A program made the translations under genes and the position numbers. Source: Apteryx mantelli (taxonomy: Eukaryota; Chordata; Aves; Apterygiformes; Apterygidae). From it: a DNA stretch of 64,000 nucleotides. Positions 38,587 through 49,740 of the stretch are shown piece by piece. How positions within the stretch are numbered: position 1 is the stretch's first letter; each line of letters begins with the position of its first letter. The stretch lies in contig NC_089982.1 in the NCBI RefSeq assembly GCF_036417845.1, forward strand, positions 61,207,684 through 61,271,683, in the 5' to 3' direction. The notes below the pieces were generated by a model. It was not told where the DNA came from, did no database searches, and worked only from the letters and a program-made list of their open reading frames with translations.

Positions 38587-38729
38587 ACACCAGATGTAAC
38601 TTTAGGTCAGAAAAGGATAAAATGTGGTACTTCTTTAACAAGCACTGCCACTGCTTTGGGGTAACTGGATCAGACAAGCTTGTAGGCTTCTCTCCTTGCT
38701 ATGCTAACCCCAGCGATGCTATCCTTCAG
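38587..38729 (+). CDS. Candidate exon upstream of the CpG island
   Basis: A strong acceptor (TTTGTTCCTTTTCTAG, ending 38586) and a consensus donor CTTCAG|GTGAGT (38729|38730) bound 143 bp open in one phase: two bases, then 47 codons. The peptide includes MWYFFNKHCHCFGV and GFSPCYANPSDAILQ and is rich in Cys, His and aromatic residues. The other two frames stop. An internal ATG could also start translation. I do not recognise the protein. It lies about 400 bp upstream of the CpG island, on the strand the island's donor suggests, so it might be an exon of an earlier-starting isoform or a separate transcript. Confidence 0.3.
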
Positions 38730-39119
38730 GTGAGTACAATCGGGTTATTTGCTTTTCAAATCTCCATCCACCTGAAGGATGTAGATGAGTGAGGAGGATA
38801 TTTTTTCTTGACCGACACTGGAAATCACTTTTTTAGCTCTTTAAAGATAAAAGGGAATCGCTCCCTCCCCCAGAATTTGTAGTAAAGCCGGTGTAAAAGT
38901 TTGCCTTCTTCCAGCCTTGCATCGCACAGGCTTCTCTCTCTTTCCCTTTTCTCTTTTTTTTTATCTGCCCTCCTAAAACAACAGGAATGCTGTACTGGCC
39001 CTCGGCCAGCAAGGGCTCAGCAAGCAGGGTAAAATTTCAGATCAGATTTACGGGAAGGTGTTGGGAGTAAAAATCTGGTTTGGTGAGTTTAAGGCAGGGA
39101 GTAGTCGAGAGACAACCTT

Positions 39120-39660
39120 GCTACTGTGAGCGCAGAGAGCAAGGGCGGAGGGGGAAAGCCCCAGCGCGGCGATGAGAGCCCGAGCTCCCCTCCGGCCCGG
39201 CGAGCGCTGCTGAGCCCCGGCCGCCGCCGCCGCCGCCGCGCTCGCAGGCGGCCGCTCGCGTCGGCCCGTCCGCGGGCTGCGCGCCGGGACCGCGGCTCGG
39301 CCCGCGCCGCCCCGCTCCGCTCCGCGCCGCCCCGCGCGCGGGAATGTGCCGGCAGGGCAGGCAGAGCCAGGGGCTTCAGCTTAGCCGGTACTAATAGCAA
39401 GGCCTCCTCTCCACCCTTTAGTGTTCAAAAAACTCTTTTAAAAGGAAAAAAAAAAAAAAGCGGCGAGCCAAGAGAAGGGGTAAGGCGCAGCGAGCTGCAG
39501 CTCCCAGCGGCAGCCCTGTGCGGAGTTGCTCAACTCCCCTCGCTCAGCAGCGTGGTAGGCAAGAAAATGCGCTCGGTCGCTGCCCGGAAACTTTGTCTTT
39601 GCCTGTGAATGGTGCTAGGCGCAGAGGCTGGCTCTGGGCGCACCGCGGCTCCAGGTAGGT
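39120..39660 (+). promoter_or_regulatory. CpG island, probable promoter and first exon
   Basis: This is the only dense CpG island in the window. Many CG dinucleotides, a (CCG)n run at 39220-39239, repeated CCGCTCCGC/CCGCCCCGC GC boxes and BssHII-type GCGCGC words contrast with the CpG-poor flanks. Such islands mark most vertebrate housekeeping and developmental promoters. A donor CCAG|GTAGGT at 39654|39655 and another GGGG|GTAAGG near 39480 point to plus-strand transcription, and no comparable donor is seen on minus. A 14-base A run (39446-39459) interrupts the GC-rich sequence. The gene downstream is not identifiable here. Confidence 0.75.
39609..39654 (+). CDS. Possible start codon and first 15 codons of the CpG-island gene
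   Basis: An ATG at 39609 with G at +4 opens 15 codons (MVLGAEAGSGRTAAP plus one base) ending at the donor CCAG|GTAGGT. The frame before it ends with TGA at 39606-39608. This would be a short N-terminal exon. It is equally possible that the whole first exon is 5'UTR and the ATG is unused, as is common for CpG-island first exons. No downstream exon in matching phase was recognised within the window. Confidence 0.2.
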
Positions 39661-40248
39661 GCTGTCTTTTTTTGGTTTGCTCCGCTGTTCCTATGCCCTT
39701 ATTTGAGGGTTTACTCGCCCGTGATTGGGTTGACAATGTGATAGGATAGAAGCTGGCTCCGAAAATACGATTTAAAACATTTTTGGGGGAAAAGCCTAAC
39801 CAAGTGGACTGCAGAGATTCTGAATGAAGTTTTGGTGATTCTTTCCAAGTGGTAGATTTCTAATGCCTTGTAATCATAACTCTGGGAAAAGATGACAGAT
39901 ATGAGGCAGAAGCAAATATTAAATAAGAAAAGAGTGAGAAATGATGTATAGGTTTGAAAGTTTAATTTGAAAGGAATATGTATCTCTTTGTCAAACAAAA
40001 ATTGCAACATGCCTAATGGGTTTGGAGTAAATTTTGTTTGAATAGCTGTTTGTTTTTCTTCCACAATTAAAATACTGTAGTTTGGGCAGAGCATGGAGTT
40101 GTGACACAACTCTGAGATGACAAATGGGTTTTCAGCTAGGCTGCTGCTTGGGAGACTATTAGCGTAAGAATGGGATCTGATCTTGGAAGAGTTTCTGATG
40201 ACCGTTTAAAATATGTGTATTGATCACATATTTTCACATACTGAGCAC

Positions 40249-40268
40249 AGAAGCTTGATCAAGCTTCT
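40249..40268. repeat. Perfect 20-bp palindrome
   Basis: AGAAGCTTGATCAAGCTTCT equals its own reverse complement. It contains two AAGCTT words around a central TGATCA. No repeat of this word was noticed elsewhere in the window. Confidence 0.95.
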
Positions 40269-42272
40269 CCTTCAGTCTGAGGTATGCGTGATTAGATGAG
40301 AATTACTGGGGGCTCCCTGTTCATGTTAAAAGGAATAGCTGGTTTTTTTGGAGGGAAAATTACACAGCTCATTTCTCTTTAGGAATTTAAAATAAAACTT
40401 TGGGCTAAGGCCAAAGTATTATAAGAGTTAAAGATGGGTTGGGATGTAACAGGTCTCACAATCCCTTCTAAATTTTATCAGCTCAACTGAGCTGACCTCA
40501 CAGAGGACAAGAGAATCAGACTGGCTGAAATTAAGGGCCTGAGGCTAGTGCAAATTGAATATTGGTGCCTTTATGAGCCTTCTAGACTTTGCAAATGATA
40601 ATTCGGACAAGCCTGCAATTATTCTTTGCCAGTTGAGCCGAGTTCACATGATGCGAAAGGGGGAAATACATGTCTTTCGCAACAAAGACGCAGCAAGTTG
40701 CTGTGTTCAGGACGACTGCCAAGGGATTGCCAGAGGGGTATGCTCCACATTTCTGTGCGCTGCGGGTGCCAGAGCGTGGGGGTGAGAGGTCACCCGTGGT
40801 ATTAAGCAGAGCCTGGTATAAAGTTGAAAAACTGGAAGACAGCATGCACCCTCTGAAAGGAAACTAAGATAATGCCAGAATTACACTGCGAGCTGGTGTC
40901 CAGCAGACTCATACCAAAATTACTAAAAGGCTGACAAACTACTGTCTGGGAGATAAATGAAGTGACAAATGCTTTTTCTGTACATTTGTTCTTGCTCTCT
41001 CTCTCCCCCACTCCCCTTACGTATTGTCTTCCTGGGACAGATTTTTCTCCTGACCTATTTTAAACCAGTGTGTCTTCACTGACTTCAAGGCATGTGCTCC
41101 TGACTTAAGTCCGTGTGAGGTGAGAACTGGGCTTTTCCTTCTGCTTTCAGATACTCTCATTTTCTGAAACACAGAACAAAACGCAGAAGCTCTGTGAGTT
41201 AGGTATTGTTAAGGAAATATTTAGAATTGGTTGGCGTGTAAATACAGTTCCTAATCATTTCTGTGTGTTCCTGCAGTGTCCTGGGATGAGAAATCTTTGT
41301 TTGAAGTTTTAGAAGGTAAAGGAATGTGCTGCATTCAATAAACCAGATTAAAAAATGTTGAAAACCTTGGAATAAAAGTATTTAATATAAGCAGCAGAGA
41401 TGGCAAAGCCTTCAGAGAATATTGTTTCAATGGCAATTTGGTCTGAAGCCTTGGACCTGTGTGGCCTGAACCCGCTAGTCTTCAGCCGGGTGGGCGTCAG
41501 TGCAGGGCCTGCTGGTGCAGAGCTCTCCCAGCACCGGGGCCTGCTTTTGTGGCTGCCCACGTTTTGGTATCTTGGTGTCCAAGCCTGGCTTTCTGCACAT
41601 GGCACAGCCTACTCACTCCTTTGTTATTGCTCTATAAAGTGTTAGAAACTCTTCTGCAAAAGCTGTGAGAGCATCTGATAGAAGGCAGGGGGATTTGCTT
41701 TTGCTTATTAGAATTTTTTCACTGTCTGCTATTTTTCTCCATCAGAATTAAGACAGCTTAGGGAAGAAAACTGGAAATGAGCTCAGACGTAGACTTCGTT
41801 GGTAGCTGATGAAAGTATCTAATCATAGAAACGTAGATGGCAATTCTTATGTCTGCCATCATAGATCTTATTGTTGGCTCTCACAACAGGTGAAGTTGAT
41901 TTTTATGGTTTTAAGTATACATTGAAGTCATATTTGTTGAGTTGGGTAATGACATATTCAAAATTTATTAATATGCTATCTCTTTAAAGAGCACCTAGAG
42001 AAGAAGATCCGAGGATTATTCAGAACCGGTGTATGCATGCCAGGGTTAGTTTTCCATAGGAGCACACAGCACTGTTAGAATGACAAACTCCTGCAGATGT
42101 TACATGACACTTACAGGTGAAGCAATAATTTAATCTTGACTTTTTTTCATTCAAACTGCTGGCCCTGATCATCTGTGTATGATTTCTCAAATCAAGATTG
42201 CTCTGATTTACTGAGAAATTTAATAGGGAAAAAATGTGTACTCTGTGAACGAACAGCAATAGAACTCTAAGG

Positions 42273-42336
42273 TGCTAGATCCTGTTTCTGTTGAGAATAA
42301 CAGAAATCAATGACTTCAGTGAAAGTAAAGATCAGG
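42273..42336. repeat. Worn fragment of an ancient amniote repeat
   Basis: The segment starts gctagatcctgtttctgttg and continues to atcaatgacttcagtg. It resembles the sauropsid repeat with 'gatcctg..cccattgaagtcaatgg', whose core is a near-palindrome. Divergence is high and the family name is not certain. Confidence 0.35.
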
Positions 42337-43959
42337 TTTGCTTCATAGCAAGGAAGTAATTCTGATAGGCTAACTATGAAAGGACTGTCTCCATGGGTAT
42401 GTATTAGTGTATGCAGTTACCTCCTTAGTCAGGAAGTTTAGATCTCCAAATTACCAGTCACCTAAAGCCACAAATCCGAGCATCCCTTTCTTATTTTGTA
42501 GTAAAGTTGCTTTGAAATCTGTTTCGTATGGGGATTTGAAGTGAAATTTTTGAATTTCTGAAATTTATCCTATGAACAGGGTATTACTGAATACTGCTTT
42601 AGTAAGAGGAAGGACTCTAACCTTTATCTTTTCCAGTAAGAGGCCTAAAATTTTTTTTTTTTCCCAATAAAATGCTTCTGGGTACACCTAGCTCTTGCCA
42701 AGATCAGGCGCATCTTCTCGGTAGCCTTGTTGAGACAATGTAGGCTTTGTATTGTTACGGCTGCTAGGGTTTTGGTGACACAGTAAACTCAACAGAGCGG
42801 AGCAACTTCTTAATAACTGCAAAGCTGACTACCTGATATTTGAGGGCATTTTCTTGTCCTTTCCAGACTTTGATTTGCCATGATCACAAGCAAGCTTTCA
42901 TTTGAAAAGGAGCAAGTTATTTTTTTAAAAGAAATTGTATTTTACAAAATATATTTACAGCCTGGATGTTATCTTCTACCTAGCTGGGTCGTAAAGAAGA
43001 GACAAAATCAGCACAGATGGGCTTATTTGGCAAGAGATGGAAAGAAACTACAAATGCATGAGAATCATCTACAATGTGATACAAAAGAGTCATGAGACAC
43101 CAGTAACTTTCAGCTATTTCCAAAGCGGGCAAGGCTTAACCAACCACTGAAAAATGAAATGCTCTCTATTGTATTGGCCAATGTAAGGGCCATCCAGTCC
43201 CACAAGGAAACTTATTCTATAGAAGAACTATCCCAAATGATTTATCTCAGGGTCTGTCTTCAGTTTTTGGCCTCTGAGTAGCTAATGAACATGTCTGAGT
43301 TCTGTCTTGAAATAAAATGAAATCCTGCCTCTACATTTTTGTCTCTTATTGCAAAAGCTTACAAGAATCAACCACAAGTGAGAGCATAGGTTCAGCTTCA
43401 GCAAACTGACTTCTTGACAAAACTGAAGTCATCATTAATTATTGCACTGTCATAGTGCTAGGATTTCTGGTCAGGGTGTTGCTGCTGTGTGTGCGCGTCC
43501 GCTTACAAGCAGAGAGCGGAAGGACTGTCACTGCTGCGTGGGGTTCGCGTATGAAATGCAAAGCAAGAAACAACAGATGGGTAAGACGCAAGGGTGGAGC
43601 ACGCAGAAATGGTGAGAGACTGGTCAGCTGGGTACAGAGCAGTCACAGCACTTGGGCAGCCAGACTTGCTGCACTATTTCAGCAGCATGGGGGCAAGAAG
43701 AGTTTTAAGAAGGAATTTAAGAGATTAGTGAAATTTCTTTGTGGCTGTGAACAGGGAGGTCCTTCCAGAGAGAAAGCATGAGAGGAAACAGAGAAGGTAC
43801 TTGCTGGGAAATACAGTGTGGGCATTCGAGAGCTGCAAGAGCATTCATCATTTGGTTCTGTCTGCCTGCACAAGCTGTGTGTGTAAAGACACCTAATATT
43901 TTATTTGTTAGAGAGTGGAGAGCTAGTAAGCAGAAGCATAAAAATGAGTGGAATGCCCA

Positions 43960-45330
43960 AAGCAATAGGCTATGAAAATGACCTTTGTAATAGCATTTGG
44001 AAGATGAAACTGAATAAAGATTGCAATTATGAAAGCCAGAGGAAAGGATATAGCCATTATTAAGATAATGTAAGAGTGAGACCCCGGAGAAGAGTTTTAG
44101 CTATGAGGATAGATAGCATAAGCAATATCTGTTGATGTGTTTGCAGAAAATGTCTCACATCTTAGCTGTACCTGGAAAGCAAGCCTGCCTAAATAAAAAT
44201 GATGCCCAGGTCCATCAGCAGAACAACAGTTGTCACTGACGGTGGGAGAGAAAGGAGATTTCAGGAAGCCCCTGAGGTGAGGATATTAAGGACTCTGTTT
44301 TATCCACGTTGAGCTGGAAATGATATCCAGGCTTTCAGAAGATACCAGAAAAAGTGGGTGAGGGGTGTCAGCTGGGAATGGATATTGATTGGGAGGCAAA
44401 ATGAGGGAAATTGAAGCATAGAGAGGATTTGCAATTAAATTTGGTAGAAAGAAGAGGGTTAAAAGCATAGAGAGAATTTGCAATTAAATTTGGTAGAAAG
44501 AAGAGAGTTAAAAGCAAAGCAGAAGTCATCAGGGCTGATGGAGTGGAAATCACAGAAAGGCTGAAGGGCAGGACATAATGGGGGAGAATAATGGATGATG
44601 CTGAGTAAGACCACTTGAAGGCTAGAGCAGGAAAAATTCAGCAGCAGAGAGCTTAGACCCTGAGCAGTGCATGTCAAGTAAATAGTCTTTTTATGAGTGA
44701 AAGGGAAGAATCAGGGCAGCAGGGGAAGGGAATAGGTGAGATGGACAAAACATGATGATAGGGTGATATGGGTCAGCCTCAGCCAGAAGGAAGCCTGTGG
44801 GAAGAAAATGGAGAATCAAAACCAAAGGAGGAAGGTGGAGGAACTGGGTCAATGGCAGGTGACTGCAGTGTGTGGCAAAGAGAGAATAATAAGTAAAGAT
44901 CCATGAAAAGAGGAGAAGAAGTAGGAGAGAGAGGTTGAAAGTGGCAGGAGAGAGTGAACGAGGAAAAGGCCGACCCACTGAGTACAATCTGATCCCAGTT
45001 AGGAATATCTGAGAAGGAGAAGCCCTCATTAGGGCTTAAAAGGGTTTCTGTTGCTTCAGCAAGGAGGTTTTGGAGCCTATAGGGAAGGAGATATGGAAAG
45101 ACTGTTGCTGACTGAGGTCTTTAAAGTGGGAGTTTGTGCTCTAGAGACAAGATGAGGAATGGAGGTGCAGGGGTGTGAGGAGTAGGCAGACGGCATGTGG
45201 GGTTCGACTGTGGGGACTCTCAAGGCTTGGGATGGACAAAGGGCCGGAGCTGGGAAAATAGCACCAAAGGCACGGAGGCAGAGTAGAGGCAAATATAAAT
45301 ATGCAGGCAGGGCCATGTCCTTAAGATGTT
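43960..45330 (+). other. Long purine-skewed tract
   Basis: For about 1.3 kb the plus strand is dominated by A and G (ggagaa, agaggag and similar words), and the minus strand is pyrimidine-rich throughout. The only long frames are on the minus strand and give Leu/Ser/Phe/Pro-rich peptides, as expected from CT-rich sequence. Strand asymmetry on this scale can reflect a transcribed noncoding unit, an old insertion or a decayed polypurine repeat. No family is recognised. It holds the tandem duplication at 44416-44513. Confidence 0.6.
44416..44513 (+). repeat. 49-bp tandem duplication
   Basis: Two adjacent 49-bp units (44416-44464 and 44465-44513), each starting gcatagaga and containing tttgcaattaaatttggtag, differ at about two bases. 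A partial third start (agcaaagc) follows. It indicates a local duplication inside the purine-rich tract, recent enough to remain nearly identical. Confidence 0.9.
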
Positions 45331-45389
45331 TTTAAAACAGAAGAGCATGTTAAGCTGACCTTAATGAAATAGTCACATTATTAACATGA

Positions 45390-45560
45390 CTTTAGGCCAT
45401 GTCCACATCATGTGCACACTTTTGGCAGCAAAATCTCTGCTGGCTGTGGATGCTGCAATTTCACCAGAGTTCATGCTTTTGTGCACAGGCACCCGCATGC
45501 TAATGTGCACGCTTCTCCTCACAAGGAGCATTTCACTGTCATTAGTATTCCCATTAGAGA
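45390..45560 (+). repeat. Possible ancient amniote repeat fragment
   Basis: The start, ggccatgtccacatcatgtg followed by cttttggcagcaaaa, resembles old sauropsid repeats beginning 'ggccatgtctacac' and containing 'cttttgtcggcaaaa'. Similarity fades after about 100 bp. It lies in the 157-codon plus-strand frame 45386-45859, which I treat as chance. Confidence 0.3.
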
Positions 45561-47129
45561 TAGCACTAACAAGGTGCATGAAGCTCACAGGAACATGGGA
45601 CTATGTAATGCTGCAAGCATGGAAATATTTCATGGGTGAGTGTGTTCAAACTGTTGGGATTGCAGTACAACCTGTGGCTCTGGCCTTTGCTTCTTGGCCT
45701 TGTGAAGTGGGGCAGGAAAAGACCCACCTAATCAGACTTGCTAAATGTGCATATGGCAGATTGAAGAGAAGCTGGAGGTGCCTCAGGTTGGACCAGGGTG
45801 ATCTGAACACACCTATGGTTGTTGCTGTGCATTGGTTGTGTCTTACTCAGTGTTTATGAAGTAAACAGGGAGAGCAGATGCTGCTGACAAGCTTGTCTGC
45901 TTATTCTGAGCATCCAGCCAGAAGCAGCTGCAGACAGACGTATGTTGTGGTGCTACACAACCTCCGAGGTGCCAGGAGCAAGCTTTGCCTGGGGCACAGT
46001 CGGGTTTGAAGGGCTCCCTCTGGGCAGAGCAGCTGGCTCATCCTCATTGCTCTTCTGAGGACACTCCGGCAGCCAGACTGGGTGGAAAGTCTGAATTCAG
46101 CCTCAAGGCTGAACACAAATTAAAAGGGAGATTGATGCAAGCTAGTGAGCTGCTTTGTGCTGTGCCCCTTAGTGAGAGAGCTGTGCTTTCCTTACAAACA
46201 GGCATGCTTAGCAAGTAGGTGACACTAGTGAGTTTTAGTGAATGGTGGATCGCACTGGGCTCACAGTGAGCTGAACAGGTCACCTTTGTCCTGCAGGAAG
46301 AAAAAAAAAAGTAATTTCCATGAAAGCTAATTGTATTGAGCAATAATAAACAAAAAGGCTTCTACGTGCTTCTTCCACATCCTGAAGTACCAAGTATCGA
46401 CTTACCTGCATGAATCACAGGTCAGACTGTACATGTGCAGAATAAATCTTCCCAAATACACAGGGGTGGCAAGGAGCATCTGGTACACTGCATGGGTGCT
46501 CTGCCGCATGTTGTGTGTGATCACGGGAACCTGGCCCACAATGGGCAGTGGCTCTTGGAATATGAGTCCATGACTGCTCTGCTCCTCCCTGCATCGCAGT
46601 GCATTGGGTTGCAGCCCATGGAGCCCTTCCTCTCATACCTGTTGGTCCTTTCCTCTGACCTGTGTTTTCCCACTGGTATTTGAGGTTCTGTGAAGACCAA
46701 AGAACATGTCCACCCATGCTCAGTTTTTATTCCTCTTGAAAAAAGTCTTTTTTTCTGCAGGCATTCCTCTCCACACCGGCATTCTTGGTAAACCGCAAAG
46801 CAGACTGACAAACAATACTATTTTTTGCTGTCTGCTAACCCTATAAGCCTAAGTAAGAAAATTCCTTAGAAATTCCTGTAAAAGATATCCATATCAGTAA
46901 GTAGCTAGTCATGCTTGCTGCAAGGCCACCTGCCTCGGGAAAGTTTATCAGCTCACTGTATGGTTGATATACAGGGCCCTTTACAGCTCTAAGCGATGTG
47001 GAAGGAATTGCCAGAAGCCCTAAGTAAGAGCAATTAAGTATTACTAAACTGGAGGTGCTGGTGGCCTTGGCTGATAGCTTTCTCATCAGAATGATAAAAG
47101 CGCAGGGAAAGTAGCTGTTTTCCTCACAG

Positions 47130-47204
47130 AGCAGCTCCAGGGCTGCTTCTGCTACACCTAACGCATTATCTGGAGTTTTAACTGTGGCTTTGTGTGGCCC
47201 GAAG
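47130..47204 (+). CDS. Candidate 75-bp micro-exon, unidentified
   Basis: An acceptor GCTGTTTTCCTCACAG (ending 47129) and a donor CGAAG|GTGAGT (47205) bound 75 bp open as 25 whole codons, including ATPNALSGVLTVALCGPK. A 133-codon frame on the opposite strand (46841-47242) overlaps it, and neither peptide is recognised. Good splice words plus a length divisible by three are suggestive but not decisive. Confidence 0.18.
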
Positions 47205-47576
47205 GTGAGTTGTTGGTGGTGTACTAACAGGAAGAGAGGCACGATTGAAGCACAGCAAGGATTTCAGTTGTTATTTGCCAACCTTTTTGCCCCTGGGCAG
47301 CAAAGGTCAAAAGCGACCTGTGGAGCTGTGGGGGGAAGGCTGTTTGTGGTGGTCCGCAGTGGCCATGTCCACGCCGCCCTGCACAGGTAGAGCAGCGCGG
47401 CGAAGGGCTGAGCCTCCCTCCTCAGCCGGCATCAGCTCACGGCTTCATGGAGGAGGCTGAAATCTGAGCCGCAAACCCATGTTTCCATGTGTAGATCACA
47501 GAGTCAGAAAAAGTGAAGGAGCAAATTATTTCTCTTGCCTCCTTGTGCAAATGGTGGCCTTTCATTTACACTGCTG

Positions 47577-47605
47577 TCAGTGATCACTGACTTCACTGAA
47601 GTCAG
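47577..47605. repeat. Two overlapping palindromes
   Basis: TCAGTGATCACTGA (47577-47590) is a perfect 14-bp palindrome. It overlaps by four bases a second one, CTGACTTCA-C-TGAAGTCAG (47587-47605, 9-bp arms with a 1-bp loop). The second resembles the 'ttgacttcaatgaagtcaa' core of the ancient repeat family seen at 55829 and 63083, so the pair may be a repeat remnant. Confidence 0.85.
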
Positions 47606-47809
47606 TAAAAGTGTCCTGGTAACCTGTGCATGGGAAGAGAACAAGGCTTTGGTATTTTAACTTTGCAGTTGTTTGGTGAATACCTTGTTTCTTCCGAACA
47701 GATGGAGGCTTCCCTGTGTATGACAGCGAGTGTCAGCACAAATCCGTCTCAGAGTATTGGACCTTTAATTCACAAAGCACTGGCCCTCAGCTATCAGTGC
47801 TCAGCTACC

Positions 47810-47945
47810 AGCTTTGTCTCTGGTTTAGGGAGGGTGACCTTGAGTGAGTCGCTTTGCTTCACTGTACCTTAGTTTCCCCACCAATATAGAGGAAATACGT
47901 ATTTTTGTCTCTCCTTGTAAAACACTAGGAATCCGCTCTTAAGAA
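47810..47945 (+). mobile_element. MIR/CORE-SINE-like remnant
   Basis: The order gggtgaccttgagtgagtcg, then ctttgcttcactgtaccttag, then tttccccaccaatatagagg follows the MIR consensus ('gtgaccttgggcaagtcac', 'cttaacctctctgtgcctcag', 'tttcctcatctgtaaaatgg'), with further weak similarity to about 47940. MIR-type tRNA-derived SINEs predate the mammal-bird split, so a highly diverged copy in a bird is plausible. Confidence 0.6.
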
Positions 47946-48304
47946 GGGCTGTAGGAGACAGGCTGTTAAAGAACATACCACATATATACAAGAGATAACG
48001 GGAATGCACCTGCCTCTAGCAGGAAGCATCTCTCCCTCTTTACATTTTCCAAAAGATACAACCAGGTTTTTTTTATTAAAGAGATTTTGTAAAAATATGG
48101 GGGCTCCAAAGAAAATGAAAGCAAAACTGTTGACTGTAGAATCCACTTACCTAAGGGCAGTGTGATAAACTTATTTTTATGAAAAATGCCATATATCCAT
48201 AAAGTTTTTGTGAAACAATAGAAGGTTAGACTTGCAATAAAACTTCAAACTAGGAGTAAAGAAAATTTTCAGGTACAGGCCATAGCTGACCATAAATATT
48301 GTGG

Positions 48305-48540
48305 GTACTCAAGGCTTGTCTGCATTGGGGAGTTAACATGCTGTAAGCTAGGCTGCAAATTTATAGTACCTTTGGACCCACCTCCATGTTTTTAATATGC
48401 AGGCGACTGTATGTTCTTTTTTCTCATACTCCAAGCTAATCAGAAAGGATCCTGCTGTAAGTTTGGGAGCTGTAATCGTGCTACTACAGGGCAGAAACAC
48501 AGCTATTTGCCCCCACATGTGTAGTCATGTCTGAGGACTA
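48305..48540 (+). repeat. Ancient amniote repeat remnant ('cttgtctacactggggagtta' type)
   Basis: It begins aaggcttgtctgcattgggg and continues gttaacatgctgtaagctag and aatttatagtacctttgg. This matches in order a widespread sauropsid repeat remembered as 'gcttgtctacactggggagttaacctg', then 'aatttacagcacc'. The family name is not certain. Non-autonomous DNA transposon origin is likely but not shown. Confidence 0.5.
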
Positions 48541-49654
48541 CCCACAAATGGGTTGGACCAACCCTCGCCAGAGCTCTGGTCAGCGCAAAGGCGGTTAGTT
48601 AAGCTGCATTGTCGATGTTGTGCAAGTTTCATTCTGAGTTCAAGATTCGAAACCACAGGACTGAAACTCTTTGGTGGGCTCCATCCATACTGTGCACTGC
48701 AGCCGCTTGCCGGCAGTGTGTACTGCTGACTCACTGCTTCCCCATCTTTCTGTCTGCCTTTTGCTTCCGGCATGAGTGTTCGTTTCTGGGGCCAGCGAGC
48801 TATTCTGTTGTTCCTTCTGGGCACATCACTGAGGTGGGACCTACTACTGGCGTCTCTGGGTCCTGGAGCAAGACAGATACTTGTAGTGATGTGAAGCAAG
48901 GGTTACTGAGCTGTGGCCTGTGGAGGGCCAGTGCATATATAAGCCATTTCAAAGTGCGGCATAGCAGGATGCGGAGCTGCTGGTACTGAGGAACCCCCCC
49001 CTCCAAGCCTGGGAACTCTGAATGACCTGTAAGATGATGGAAGCAGGTTTTTATTTCACTTTGTTTCTACATTGTTCGAATCTGGGTTCCAGCTACAATG
49101 CCAAAATGCAGAAAGGGCTTAGTTAGCTTCTGTCTCGTCTCTGATAACGGGGCACTGGCTTCTTGTCCCTGAAAACGTACACTATAACATCAGCAATCTG
49201 AGAAGAGCCACATTTTACTGCTCCTTCTACAGCTCCAAACCTGAACCATTTCTATCACATTTCCTCCTCATCTAATCTTATCTGTTTCTTAAGTTGTACT
49301 TGCACACGCAATGAGATGACAAGCTAATGAAGTGGGTGTTGCAACCCTTGCTGTGCTTCTCTATTTCCAAATCAAAGCACAATCTTTGTGCAGAAATCTG
49401 AAAGCTGCCTCCATTTTGAAATGCGGCCTATTTTAAACAAAGAACACCAGTTTGTTAATTTAGTATTAATCCTTATCTGGAAAGTAACTAGTGCCAAAAA
49501 TCACTGTATTCTCCAAGCTTTTGCAAATGTCAATCACAATTAAAAAGGTTTCTTCTGAAATCACACATACTATTGTATGTATATACGCAATAGGGTGTAG
49601 AACAAGCCAAACAAGAAGAAAATGAAGAAAAGTGTAGGCATGACTGGTTTTGCA

Positions 49655-49740
49655 GGAAGAACACCAGTTTAAGGCTTAGGAAACCTGAGTTCCCTGCCGC
49701 ACTGCAGAAAATGGCATGGACAAGTTATTGATGGTAGTCA
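49655..49740 (+). repeat. Possible second MIR-like SINE fragment
   Basis: The piece gcttaggaaacctgagttcc followed by ctgccgcactgcag and ggacaagttattgatgg has the order of the MIR 5' half ('ctaggagacctgggttc', 'tgccactgac', 'gggcaagtcactg'). It is shorter and weaker than the copy at 47810. Confidence 0.35.

Larger units (their letters stand above)
39661..43959. other. Gene-poor interval downstream of the CpG island
   Basis: If the island gene is on plus this would be its first intron. I find no convincing exon. Contents noted are the 20-bp palindrome at 40249-40268, a worn repeat fragment at 42273-42336 and a 108-codon basic open frame at 43455-43781 with no recognised match. Confidence 0.45.

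Noticed and set aside
39089..39608. Long Arg/Ala-rich frames on both strands across the CpG island
   Set aside because: High GC removes stop codons in all frames; the compositions are simple translations of CCG/GCC repeats.
43455..43781. 108-codon frame with a hydrophobic start resembling a secreted basic peptide
   Set aside because: The basic region is low-complexity Arg/Lys-rich sequence next to the purine tract; no cysteine pattern or family recognised.
45386..45859. 157-codon plus-strand open frame
   Set aside because: No recognised domain; part overlaps an apparent ancient repeat and overlapping frames are also open, so it looks like chance.
46841..47242. 133-codon minus-strand frame with a protein-like look
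   Set aside because: No known family recalled; it overlaps a plus-strand exon-like segment, and neither can be preferred.
49066..49085. tRNA B-box-like word gttcgaatctgggtt
   Set aside because: No A box or cloverleaf could be found around it.
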